The notes under the pieces were generated by a model. The model saw only the letters and a list, made by a program, of their open reading frames with translations. It was not told the origin of the DNA and searched no databases. The position numbers were made by a program, and so were the translations under genes. From Cavenderia fasciculata (lineage: Eukaryota; Evosea; Eumycetozoa; Acytosteliales; Cavenderiaceae), in assembly GCF_000203815.1 (NCBI RefSeq), contig NW_004457735.1, forward strand, positions 2,232,001-2,296,000: a stretch of DNA of 64,000 bases, in the 5' to 3' direction. Shown in pieces: positions 46,575 to 59,300 of the stretch; the stretch's first letter is position 1, and each line of letters starts with the position of its first letter.

Positions 46575-47661
46575 TTATTCCTTGATAGTACTAGATTTTC
46601 TTTTGAATCTAAATCTATAATGAATTGGAGCATATTGAAGCTTTGTTGATCTTTTGTAAAAGAAAAATGTATTGTCTTTGGTCAATTCAAGATTTTTTAT
46701 GAGTCTTTTGGTTTGAATTGTAATAGTTTGGATATTTGATTTTGAAAATAACTCTAGGGTGGTTTCTAGGGAATTTTGAGAATTGAAATTATCATCAATA
46801 ATGACCAACTCCTCGAGTAACCAAAGTTTCAACACATCCAAGAACTCTGGTATTTCAAGTAAACGAATAATGAATCTTGTAATTGAAAAATTATATTTGA
46901 TTAATTGGTATTGTTTCTCTGGGTCACCATTAGAGAAATTGTAGACTTGAAAAGAATTCAATTATGGTAAATCACCGATTTGAGTATAGTGAAAAAGTGA
47001 TACATGTTTGAGAGAGTGCTTGGAATCTGGAAAAATCCACACAACTCCCAATTTACTGGGGCAAAATAGTTGTTTCAAATTGGTTGATATTTTGAGATTA
47101 CAAATAGGATTATAAAATTACATTTGGGTTATCTGAAATGTCCAATGTCTCCAAATTTGGGCAGAGAGTTGATACAATCAGCATGAAATCCAACAAATCG
47201 AAATCACATCTTTCTACAATGATTGTTTTAACATTTTGATAACCATCTAGTTGAAGTCTTAAATCCTCAGACTTTAGTTTTAATCTTGTAAAGGATAATG
47301 ATTTAATTGTCATTTTTAATCCAGGAGGGATTTGTTGTAGAATACCTCCTCTAGAGACCCTGATGCTCTCGAGATTGTTGGAATACAAATTGAAATGAGA
47401 CTCTAGGTGGTTGTAAAGATCTACAGGCCTTTTAACCCTGATTAAAAATTTCATCGACGTACATAACGAGGCAACCAGTACAAACATCCTTTTAGAAACA
47501 AGACTAAAATTGCTGCGAATTTCTGGTTTTCTTATCCTATAAAAAAATGAGTGGTCTGATATTGAAAAATCAGAATATGAATATGACATGATGAATATAT
47601 ATTCAATAATCCGAATAGGGAGTGAATAAACATTTGTATCTGGTGAATAAGTAATAGACAT
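46575..47661 (-). pseudogene. Decayed F-box/leucine-rich-repeat-like gene
   Basis: Upstream part (47110-47661): 183 residues with VYSLPIRIIEYIFIMS, like a dictyostelid F-box-type N terminus, FSLVSKRMF, then leucine-rich stretches such as MTIKSLSFTRLKLKSEDLRL and LCPNLETLDISDNPNV. Downstream part (46575-46961): RLLEIPEFLDVLKLWLLEEL and similar repeats with a basic end. Between them a related frame encodes NLKQLFCPSKLG and VWIFPDSKHSLKHVSLF, but joining all three needs one frame change (near 47110) and passage through an in-frame TAA (near 46965). No intron fits. It therefore looks like a decayed member of the large dictyostelid F-box/LRR-like families; assembly errors could account for part of the damage. 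It converges on dna2 with 24 bp between. Confidence 0.65.
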
Positions 47662-47783
47662 TCGAAAAGTTGTTTTAAATTAAAGTATAGTACTATTTCT
47701 AAAATAATTGAAATGGTATAAATACAAAAGGTTCAAGTCAAGTTTCTTTTTTTGGAAAAATATTTTTTTTTACATACATTATG

Positions 47784-47876
47784 TGAATTAGATTTAGTTT
47801 AAGCTTAAGCAACTAATAACCATCGATTATTTGAATGAGATTTAGTTTAGGCAACCAATAACAATCAATTATGACA
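47784..47876. repeat. Imperfect tandem repeat, ~45-base unit, two copies
   Basis: Two adjacent copies share GATTTAGTTTA, then GCAACTAATAACCATCGATTAT in the first and GCAACCAATAACAATCAATTAT in the second, each preceded by a similar GAATTAGATTTAG or GAATGAGATTTAG. The first copy contains the palindrome TTAAGCTTAA. It sits between the F-box relic and the adhesion-like gene. Confidence 0.6.
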
Positions 47877-47896
47877 TTAATTTCTTTTTTTTTTTT

Positions 47897-50800
47897 TTAA
47901 AGTCTATTTAATTCGACCAATTTTTTTTGATTAATATTTCTTTTTCCAAATAAGCCACGTTTGTACATCATAACCGAAGCAGTAGCAAGGATGATTGCAC
48001 CAGAGACACCAACTACAATACCAATAATCATTTTGGTTGAATTATTCTCTTCTTCTTTGATTTTCGGTTGTTCCTCATTATCACTAGAGTTTGATGAAGA
48101 TGGTTGATGACAAATGGCTGGCTTGAATACTGTCAAATCAAATTCTGGGTCAATCATTAATGATTTAATAGATTGACTTTGTAGATTTGCAAGCGGAACT
48201 ATAGAGGATACTTTAATAGTCTTTGAATTGATATCATTTTCAACAAAACTATCAATCTTTGTTGGCAAGGTTAAAAGATTGACTCTATTTACAAATCTGC
48301 CTGTCAATGTTGCAGAGGTAGAAGAGGAGGAGGATGAAGAGTTGTTTCCAAAACTAAAAGTAAAATACTTTGCAATTTGGTGAGAGTCTTGATTTTGATT
48401 AAAAACAATATTTGTTAATGAATCTGAACATGATTGTAGTTGTGGGTATGATATGGTTGAATTTACTGCCAAATATACCGCTTCAGTACTACTAATTTGG
48501 AGATTGGTAAAACTAATTGAATACTTGATTTGGTTCAAGTTGAGAAGAATAGTATGTCCTGCGAAAATAATTTCAGCAGATGTGGAAGATGGTAAAGGTG
48601 ATTGCGATTGTGATTGTAATTGAATAAATTCTATTACTATTTGACCGTTGGATGAAGTGTATTTCCAAGATTTAATGACAAGATTGTTGTTGTTGTTGTC
48701 ATTTAATGGCTGTGAAAATGGACCTTGAAGAGACCAAGTCAATCGATCAAGATTGATAGGTTGAGAAACCAACTTGTTGTTGGTATCCATCTCTACAACT
48801 GAATCCAATTGGAGACTATAGGTATATGAAGAACCAATAGTGACTTGGACAGTTGGATTAGTTTGGTCCAAAGCGATAGTGGTTGTATTTTGAATGGGAA
48901 CTTGTGTCATTTCACAATATATTCCAGAGAATCCATCAAAACAACGACACATAGCATCAACACAATGACCATTACCACTACATTGCACCGATGTACCCGA
49001 GGAAATGGTACAGAGTGAAGATGTAGAGTTTACAAGTGTTGTCAATGTTTTAAATACATCCGACACTACAGTGTATCCAGAGTTTTGGGTGGTCACCTTG
49101 AATTGATAGGTTGTATTTTGAACTAAATTGTCAAATAAACAACTTTGTTGCTTTGTCTCTTGACATTTATCAAACCATTCTACTCCATCATAAGAAATGG
49201 ATGGAGTATAAACAGTTTCACCTACAATACCACCATTACTTGATGTCCAATGTAAATTAATTGTATTTAAATCATTATCTGATATAATTTCTACTTTTTT
49301 TGGTTCTAAAAAGAAAAAAAGAAAATAAATTAATTAATTAAATATTATTAATATCTATATATATGATTTACATACCATCCAAAGTTAAATAGAATTTTGT
49401 TAAACTTTGAATAAAACCTTCACAATTAAATACAATGGTTAGATTATAATTGGTTGATGGATTTAGATTGGTTAATAAAGTTGATGTTTTTGAATCCAAT
49501 GTTGGAACGAGTACACCATTGATAAACAATGATCTGGTTGTTAAACTATCAATTCCATTACTAATATTAAAATTTAATTCAATAGTTGTAATCAATGGTT
49601 TACCATTTAATATTGGATCACTAATAGCTAAAAAAAAAAAAAAGGAATAAATAAATTAGTAAAATGAAAGATTAAACTGATCAATATATATATATTTATA
49701 GTTACATTTAAAAGTAGTAATAGATTGAGTGGTTGTTTGATCAAAGTTATCATTGTTGGCAACTACTTTGATGACATATTGAGTGTTTGGTAGGATATTG
49801 TTACTAATTAAACAAGATGATGCACCGACCAATGTTGGATAACAATTTGGTTCAGGTTGACCATTAAAGGTGACAGAGTAGACGGTGGCATTTGGTATAC
49901 CATTGGCAACAGAGAAACTAACCAATATGGTCTTGGTGGTAGCTACCAATTGAACACTTGGTGATGTAATTCTTTGATAGAGTTGGACTTGTTTCGATCG
50001 GAGGGCAGATGATTTGATACCACCATTGCTTACATAGACATTGATCTTGTAGTTTGCATTGGCTTGGAGACCAGTGACGGTATACGTGGTAGAGGTAGTT
50101 GGAGGTTGATTGACAGGTGTAGTTGTATCATTATCAATTGATACAATATCAAATGAATATGATGTTGTACTAGTTGGTATACCTCCAATAGATGAATAAT
50201 TAAATGTTATAGTTGAAGTTGTAAAACTAATAATATTAATTTCTGATACGATTGGTGCTAAAAGAAATGAAAAAAAATAAAAAAAAAGAATTTGTCAGTT
50301 GTGCTTGAACAACTCTCATCATTCATTCTTTCTTTCATTCACGTTCATACCAGAAGGCATAGTAAAGTAATCAGATTCGATTGGGTCCATTGAATCACCA
50401 AGTACGGACTGTGGATTTAAATAGGTTGCTCTAAACTTGATAGATTGACTTGGCGAGAGATTGTTGATGGTACAAGCAGTGCCACTGTTGATCGAAGCAC
50501 ATACAACAGAGTATTGGAGTGTACCTGATACATCGGTGGTAGCTTCGACCTTGATTGGAACAATAGGACCGGATGGAACAAAGTCGACTAGAATTGTAGC
50601 TTGCATGTAGGTGACTGGAACGAATTGGGTGATAGACAACTTCCAATTGGACAAGTAATATGCATTGAAAATGCTATAGGCATTGGGTACAGAACAACTT
50701 CTTTGTGGCATTACTTGTAGAGTTGTGTTGGCACAACCTCCATGCATCTCTAACATGACCGATGTAGAAGCCTGATTGACAACATTTAATATATCACCAT

Positions 50801-51329
50801 TTGGTTGCAAGTTTATATCAAATCCAGCACTACATCTATTTGGTAATGTAACAAATGTTGCTGTTGATGGTCCATCTTGGCATACTCTAGAAAAAAAAGA
50901 AAAAGAAAAAAAGAAAACAAATAATTAATTAATTAGATCTATAGGTTTGATTTCTTTTACATACCCTCCATAAGAATATCTTTGGAAATAGACAATATTA
51001 TTGGCAGGGTAAATTGAATTGGTAGTGGTAAGAGACCAACGGAATTGACCTAGAAAACAAGTACCAACAATATAGGGATTAGCCGATGAAGTACCTTGAC
51101 AATTGGGATTGGTGTATCTCTGGTATTCAACTTGTGTTGCACTAATCTTTTTGACAATCACCGAAGCGGCACTATCTACTTGATAACAGGCACCAGTTAC
51201 ATAACTTGCATAACCGTAGGGTTGATTTGCACCACACCCAAATTGTACCAATGCATATTGAGCATTGACAGTGGTACTTGAAATATTTAATAACAATATT
51301 AAAATAGTAAAGAAAAAATATTTTATCAT
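47897..51329 (-). CDS. Adhesion-like type I membrane protein with fibronectin-like segments and an EGF-like module
   Basis: Five exons on the minus strand: 50965-51329, 50351-50886, 49706-50257, 49376-49627 and 47897-49305, about 1037 residues, all in frame. It has a signal peptide (MIKYFFFTILILLLNISSTT) and an N-terminal Cys-containing domain repeated in style across exons 1 and 2. Several beta-sandwich segments follow that read like fibronectin III or IPT folds: TTYTVTGLQANANYKINVYV, NNILPNTQYVIKVVANNDN, LLTNLNPSTNYNLTIVFNC. An EGF-like module sits near residue 665 (CSGNGHCVDAMCRCFDGFSG), then a beta-rich region, a membrane helix near 993-1015 (IIGIVVGVSGAIILATASVM) and a short basic tail. 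This plan is that of dictyostelid ComC-like or adhesion receptors; ligand and role are unknown. Confidence 0.85.
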
Positions 51330-51943
51330 CTGTGATCACATGATCCCATGATAATTTGTTAGAAGAACAACAAAATGAAGATATTATTTATCTACATACA
51401 AAAAGTATACATACTTACTTTTTTTTTTTTTTTTTAACTCTATCTCTACTATCTCTAACTTGTCTATCTGTGTATGTATAAAAGAAAGAAAATAATAAGA
51501 GAATAGAGCCTTGATCGCGATCATTTAGAGAGAAGGAAAAAAGGAGATCATGTGAACTGGAAACTCAAGTTCCACTCGATCGAGTTTGCGCTCTACCCAA
51601 ATATCTCCATGTTTTTGATCCTTTGAAACTCGTGCGCTCCCTCATAATGACCACTCGATTGTATGTATGTTCAAACACACGATGATCGTTCTTCTTTTAA
51701 GATATATCAATGTACCAATACTTGTTATAAATAAAACTACAACCTTGTTTATTATTATTTTTATGTGTTTAAAAAATTACAAGGATTGTTTGAAAATTGT
51801 GTGAAGGGGTATTATTGTATTATTATTATTGTATTATTATACTTATTATATTATTAATCGTTTATCATTTATCGTTAAAAAGAGCCGCATATCTATCTAT
51901 CTATCTATCTATTATATTATTATTATTATTATTATGTGTTATT
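51330..51943. other. Intergenic region, 0.6 kb
   Basis: Between the adhesion-like gene start and the TIM22 stop codon. It holds a T16-like run near 51420, a GC-richer block around 51545-51670 and a (TATC)n microsatellite (about 51891-51911). No coding region is seen; it probably includes the promoter of the adhesion-like gene. Confidence 0.45.
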
Positions 51944-52592
51944 CTATTCATGTCCACCCATGAAATGATCCATTACTACACCAAACATTGCAAAACCTAT
52001 ACATCCACCAACTGCAGCTTTTGGACCAGCTGCAATCAATCAAAGAGAGAATTTAATGATTAGAAAGTGGATAAACAAACAAACTATATCTATATATTTC
52101 TTATATCTACATACCTTTACCAGCCAAGACAGCACCAGTAGCACAACCAGCATAAACCGAGTTTAATCTATCAGATCTACCTCTAGCCTTTTCTACAACA
52201 CATTCAACACCTGTATACATGAGAGTGATGACAGCCATAGCCTTTGCACTTCTAACACCACTCTTTCCTTGTTCTTTGAAACCTTCGATGACTTGCTTCC
52301 ACAATGGAGTAGGTTGACCGAGTGGTGGCTCGACCCAACCCGAGTTGGCAGAGAACAATGCACCAAACATGAAACCCATTGCACCACCCATGACACCTCC
52401 TCTAACTGAATGAGTGACACAGCTATTCATGATCAAGTCTTGCATTTCATTGACCGGTGCTATTTGTTTGATAAAAGGGATCACTGCAAACTTGTTCTTG
52501 TCTCTATCTAGAAACATCTCCATTCTAATCTTGTTTACTTGATCTCTAACCTCTTCAGCTGACATATTACTCATATCTTGATTTGGATCCAT
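51944..52592 (-). CDS. timm22: Mitochondrial inner-membrane translocase subunit TIM22
   Basis: Two exons on the minus strand, 52115-52592 and 51944-52029, give 187 residues. The Tim17/22/23 signature is clear: [20 protein letters not shown], with Gly-rich membrane segments, the long SWxEPPLG-type loop ([20 protein letters not shown]), then [20 protein letters not shown] and, across the splice site, [19 protein letters not shown]. The residue order and a Cys just before the first helix point to TIM22 rather than TIM17 or TIM23. TIM22 forms the channel that inserts carrier proteins into the mitochondrial inner membrane. The ~75-residue N-terminal part is polar and lies in the intermembrane space in the family. 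Confidence 0.92.
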
Positions 52593-53204
52593 CTCTATAT
52601 ATCTCTCTTTCTCTCTCGATATATGTATATAAATATGAAATGATTATTATGTAATATATATTGTACAATCTGATATGATTAATAATAATCTTTTCGATGT
52701 GTAAAATTATTTTTTTTGCATTCGTCTGAATCGGTTACTGTGATGTCACATACATCATTATTATGCCCTGAAGTCAAAAGAGAGATAGATAGATAGAGAG
52801 GTTTATTTAAGAAAACATGTTTAAATGAAAATGTATTCAAATTATATTATATGTTTATCTAAAAAAGAAAGAAAGAAAGATATAGTATATGATCGATCAT
52901 ATAGTAATCTAATCTGAAACATGTTCAGCATCATATATCTTCTGATGTGTCTCTCCCTATGTTAATGTTATTTTCTATTAATAATGATTTATTAAATTTT
53001 AATAACAATCTCGTCGTTCAATTAATTGATATATAAATAAATGTTAAATGGATAAGATGGGTCTCACTTCACTTGGGAAAAATCCATCGAAAAAAAAGAG
53101 CACACAAAAAATTAAAAAATCTAGGTGTAGGGAACTCGACCATTTATGTAACACATTTATTCATCCACAAGCAACAAGTATATTTATATTTAGAAACAAA
53201 AGAA

Positions 53205-53249
<45 letters not shown>

Positions 53250-53303
53250 CTATTATTTAGAAGTAGATTTGTTATTGATTGTTGGATTATTGATTCTCAA
53301 ACA
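52593..53303. other. Divergent intergenic region, 0.7 kb
   Basis: Between the divergent TIM22 and spatacsin genes. AT-rich, with GATAGATAGATAG near 52785 and the (AG)n tract listed separately. The spg11 frame is open upstream of its ATG through the (AG)n tract to about 53073; that part is Lys/Arg-rich and is not taken as coding. Confidence 0.5.
53204..53246. repeat. (AG)n microsatellite
   Basis: About 20 AG dinucleotides with one AAAG interruption, some 60 bases before the spg11 start codon, probably within its leader. Confidence 0.95.
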
Positions 53304-56300
53304 ATGAATCCATTAATCAGTTCCAATTCACCCATCTCTACTTTGATATCGGCATCTTCACAGTTGGAGAGTCTACCTCTACTCATTCGTAGACTACCAA
53401 TTGCTTTGTTATCAAATTTACAAGCAGCTGCCATATCTGATAATGTTGTCACTACTCTATTTGCTTGCATCAAACAACTTGAACTTGATGATGAAAAGAA
53501 GAACAAGTTGGCCATTACATATGTACCTACAGGCACTAGTTTATTTAGTGGTAAAGATTATGACTATCATAGTAGTAATGATAGTAATGGTTTAGAATCA
53601 ACCATTGATATAATTAAATCAGCTACCACATCATCCTCTTCTTCTTCCCTATCATCATCCACTTCATCCCTTTTATCGTCGACGTCATATCAAGAATTAG
53701 AATTACCAAAACAAATATCAAGTCTAGTAGATATTGACAGATCATCATTACAATGGATTAGAGTTCAACCATCTGATAGTGTTTGTTCAACCGTTTCATT
53801 GTATTCAACCGAGAATGAATTATTACATTCCCTACCTGCACTATTGGCTTTTACCAATCATAGTAATAATCTAAACATTGTAACCATATTTAAAAAGTCG
53901 ACAACAACCTCTACATCCCCAACTTCATCATTAAACCAACAACAAGAAAATATAAAGAAATTGGGATCACCTTTATGTATTATATATAATAATCAATTAC
54001 AACAACATCAACAATCAATTGTTGGAAAAGAAGAAAGAATTGTTAATCAAATTAATAATAATAATCAATTGATTATTAATTCAATATCATTTGATATTAA
54101 TCAATTATTATCTATTTTTAAAATTGATACAAGTATGTATAAAAAAAAAAGAAAGCTAAACAAAAGTAATAATTTTAACATTCTATCTTTTTTGTAGATG
54201 AATCAAAAAACATTGAAATTATAGAAAATGATAAAAAGATTATACTTTTAATAGAGGATTCAATTGTTGGAGTGATTGGAGTTAAACAATTAGATTGTAA
54301 TTCCATTGTATTATATGCCGAAAGAAAGTTTACCATTTCAAAATACCAAAAACTAGTACCTGAACAAAGATTAATTAAAATGGTTGATAAATGGATATTC
54401 ACACTTGACAAGGAAAATTCAATCATTTCTATTTTTAGTGTATCTGGTAGGCAAAGAGCTTTAATCAATTTAAAAGATTATTTAATTCAAAATAATAATA
54501 ATATTGATTTAAATGGTAAATTAAGAAAAAAGAAAAAAAAAAGAAATAGAAGAAAAGAAAATTAAATTTTACTTTTTTAATCTCACTCTCTCTCTCTCTT
54601 TTAGATATTAAATTTAATGATTTTTCAATATCAAGTGATAAATCAACACTTGTTATTAAAGATGAAAATGATAGAATTTATATGATCATGTTGGATTATT
54701 ATTTCCAAACTACAAGTCAACCTATATTCTCTTCAAGTCATATGGTGGAATTTAAAGATAAATCAACAACAAACCAAGAAGAAGAGGAACAAGAAGAAGA
54801 AGAGGAGGAAGAAGAAGAGGAAAGTTAGATTATGATGATCAAGAAGACCAAGAAGAATCATCTGAATCTTTATCAGATTCTGAAGATTCTATTATTTCAT
54901 CAGATTTGGATGATTCATCAGATGATGATTTATTTTTAATGCATTGGTTTGAAACCAAAGGTAGTGGACGTTTACTAAAAGATACTCAAAAGGAATTTGA
55001 TAGTGTTATATCATGGTTACCAAATCGTTCAATCAACTATCCAACCAATGGTTTTAAAGTAAACAAGAACCAAACTAAAACAATGTCTAGAGAAAACTCT
55101 TTTAATTCAATGATTAGATCTTCATCTTTTGCTGATCTTTTACAACAACAACAGCAACAACAATTTAATAATGAAGATGGTCAACTTCAACAACAACAAC
55201 AACAATTAAATCAATCACAATCAATTCAATCTTCTACTTCTTTATTTAACTATAAATCAAATAGAGAAGATCAATTAAAACTTTGGGGTACAACGATAGA
55301 TTATCAAATTGAAAAGAGATTGGATATTTTATCAAGTAACTTTTTGATTACACCACGTGTAATTATTTATCAAAGAAGTTTAAAGGAAAAGAGTGAAATT
55401 TATCTTTTCGATAGAAATGATCCAGTAAAGAAACAATTTTACCATTCCATCCCAGAAAAGATTACACGTGTATTTTATGGAAAAGATCAAAATTTATTCT
55501 ATCTCTGCTCGTCTGGATTGAATATACTTTTGGTTGATCAAAATCAACAACAACTTTTAAACAATCTCATCATGTTTGAAGGAAGTAATAGTGCCAATCA
55601 TTTGTGTGATTTGAATGGATGGAACAAGAGAGATTTAAAGATTCATGCACTTCACCTCGGTCTAAAGTATCGTCAATTGGAAGTGGTAGAACCAGCACTC
55701 AAATCATTGGACCACGATCAACAATTGGCAGGATCTCGATTATTGGTACATACTATATTGGAAAACACTGCAGTATCTTCCAATGCCAACGTTCACAATG
55801 AATCTTTTACAACCGAACTACTTCACATTGGTATGAATTTTATTGGTTTAATTATAAAGGATCGTGCCTCTAAATTGGATGATCAAAAGAATCAAGGAGG
55901 TATTTCAACTTTTAATTGGACTGAAACATTGACTACACCACTTTTACCAGCAACTGCAGTTAATGCTTCATCTACACCAAATACCAACATTCTTCTTTCC
56001 ATCTTGTCACCTTCACAACAACCTACTTTACTTGCTTTGCAAGATGAAAATTCAAAAAATTCTCCTATTCACGATCTCTTACATTTTACAACTATATTGG
56101 AAGCATTTAGAATGTTTCAATGGCAACAACAAGTTGATAAATCTCAAGATAATCTTTATCAACAACAATATCAACAACAACAACAACAACAAACAGTACA
56201 ACTTTATGATTCAGTTAATGATCAAATTACAGATTTGGAAATTGGTAATTTATTTTTCAAAGATGTTAAAGATCGTTGGTCAAAGATGGAAGAACTTCAA

Positions 56301-59300
56301 ATTATCAAGGAATCTTTAAATAATAATACAATTACAACTGCTCTATCTTTTATTAATTGGAAACGTGAAAAAAACAAACAACAAGAAATAACAAATAATC
56401 AACAAGATGATGAAGATGATGATATTATATCATTAAAGGGAAAGATGTTTACATTGGAAGATTTTAAAAGAATAGCAGTTTGTTTTATTTATCAAACTAT
56501 TAGTCAAGAAGAAATGGATATGACTATAAAATTGTTAAATAACCTTGGATTATCGGTGATTGAAAATTTAAAACAAATTACTTTGACCACCTCGAGAAGA
56601 AATATTCGTAAACTTGGTTTGGATACACTTGGACAGAGCGGTGGTAATCGATTCTATGATAGAGATTTGATTGAATTTTCAAATCTTTTAGAAAGATTAT
56701 ATCCAAATCCATCCTATTTTAGAGAATATTCAAAATTATCATTTAAATGGAGACCAATGATGGAAACTCGTCAACCATTATTATTTAATCAATTGTTAAA
56801 TTATCAAAATAATAATAATATTTTGATTGAAGAGGAAAGATTAAAATCAACATGTCAAGAAGTTGATGATCTTTTAGCCAAGACTCAAGATTTGTATGGA
56901 TTTCAAATTCTAAATCATAATATAAATAATAGTAATAATGCAACATTGAATATTTATAATTCTGGTCTATTGGGATCGATGCCAACCGTTGGAAATAATA
57001 ATAATCTATTAAATAATATTAATAATAGTAATAATAATGATCGTATTATTATTAATCCACCAAATATTCAACAACAAATGGTAAATGATCATCATTCAAT
57101 GTCATATGATGGATATAGTCATTTTACATTGGAATGGTTAAAGAAATGGTCAAATATTACAAGAGAAAGAATTTTATTGGAAAAGAATCATCAGTTGAAT
57201 GAAAGAGACGTTGTAGCTCAATTCCTCTACTTTGCAAGTCACGTCAAGATTGAACCATTATTACAACTTATTGATCATCTTGAAGGTGATCAATTACAAC
57301 AAATCATCAAAGTATTGAAACAAATGATTAAATTGTTACCAAACTTTTTAAGAGAAATCATTTTATCAAGATTCCTCATTAGACATCACATTGTTTTGGT
57401 AGAATGTGAATCTAGTGGACTCTTTTATCTAGAATCAAAACATCAAGACAAGGAAAATAATTTACGTATCCTTTATCGTTTGGCAACTACAAATCAATTA
57501 TTTAATCGCGACCTAAGAGGTGATATAATGGTTAAATTTCATCCATTTTTTATTCAATTTTGTATTGAAAATAATCTGACTCTATTATTATCAAGTTATT
57601 TGGAATTTTATGATTTGGAAAAAAATCAAAAAAATAGATCAGAACAAGATCGATTATTAAAATTGCCATTACCAATTCAATTACTTTTCCTACTTCGAAG
57701 TCATCGTATCGAAGATTTGGTAGAATCAAATTTAATCAACAATTCAATGGTACTTGGTAAAAATCTTGGTTTGGTTAGAGATTTGGATCAATTTACATTG
57801 ATGATTAATCATTCAATTGATCAAAATCGTCCATTATTGGCTTTATCATCAATTCTTTATTCCCCAATTCAATTTAAAAATCTAAATCACCTAAATCAAA
57901 GATTATTTAATCAATTGGAAATTGATTATCCTTTTTTAAAAACTTCATTATCACCTAAAAATCCCAATAATAATAATAATATGAATAGAAGAGATATAAT
58001 ATCAAATCAAAATGATATTTCATTATTTGAATTGATAAATAACAATTCATTATTTAATATTCAGAATCTATTGAATAATAGTAAATTGGAATTATTATCA
58101 AATCAATCATTTAGAGAAGGTTATATTGACAAGATTGATATATTTTATTATCTTGATCATGGTAGACCTTTTACTGCTTTTAAAGTTTTCAATCAACAAA
58201 AGCAAAAACAAAAAGATCTTGGAGAATATTCAAATATTCTAATTGGTTGGTTAATTAGACAATTTATCATTTCTCAAAAATTACAAAATCAAAAAACAAT
58301 TGTCGCAAGTTTGGAATTTTTGGATTTATTGGGTTTATCAAGATTCTCTACCATTTTACGTTGTGACTTAAATATCCTTCAACAACTCCAATCATCAAAT
58401 GAATTGATTGAATTATTTTTATCAATTTATCAATATCCAAGTTCAATGATCAACAACAATTTTAATTCAATTGCGATTCAAAAAATAATTCAATTGTTTT
58501 TTGAAACTTTATCAATGGATGAACCATTGATAGTTGGTGAAACATTACAATGGCAATTGTTGTCCAAGTTTTGTGATGCTCATGGTGTAGAAAAACAAAC
58601 GAAACATTTGGAATATTTGGCTTTTAAAAATAATTGGATTCGTTTTATTTTTGAAATTCAATCTCAATCATTTGAATTACAACAAGTCGAGAAAATCATT
58701 CAATTATTTGGCAATGATGATATTAGAAATCATTTAATTATTATTTTCCAACAAATTCAAAAAACTAGAGACAATAATGAATTGAAAAGTCAAGATGATT
58801 CTATATTTAATTATTTAATAGAATCTATCGATAGTAATAGTGGTAAAGAATATTTATTAAATCAATCAATTAATGATAATAGACCTTTATTATCAATTTT
58901 GGCAAATTCTATTGATAGTAATGAAAATATTTCAACTATTCAATGTTTTATCATTTGGTTAAACAGAGAAATTAATAATATTAATAACAATAATAATAAT
59001 AATGATTATTCAATTGTATGTATAGAAATATAATATAATAATAATAACAAAGTATTAATACTTTTTTTTTTTTTTTTTTTTTTTTAGGATTCATTAATTA
59101 ATTTAATAATTGAATTGAAAAAATCAAGGAAAACATTATAATTTTACAAGGATTTAAAATATTTTATCCAAATTGTATATTATTTAATTTCTTGACATTT
59201 ATATTACAATTTCAACAATATAGATTTGAAGAATCAGAGCAAAGTCTATTATTATTTATTCGAGATTTGGAAAATGATCAAATTCAATCCAATTTTCCAA

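Noticed and set aside
53073-53303. Upstream in-frame extension of spatacsin
   Set aside because: Translates through the (AG)n tract as Arg-Glu repeats and has no conserved start; the ATG at 53304 fits better.
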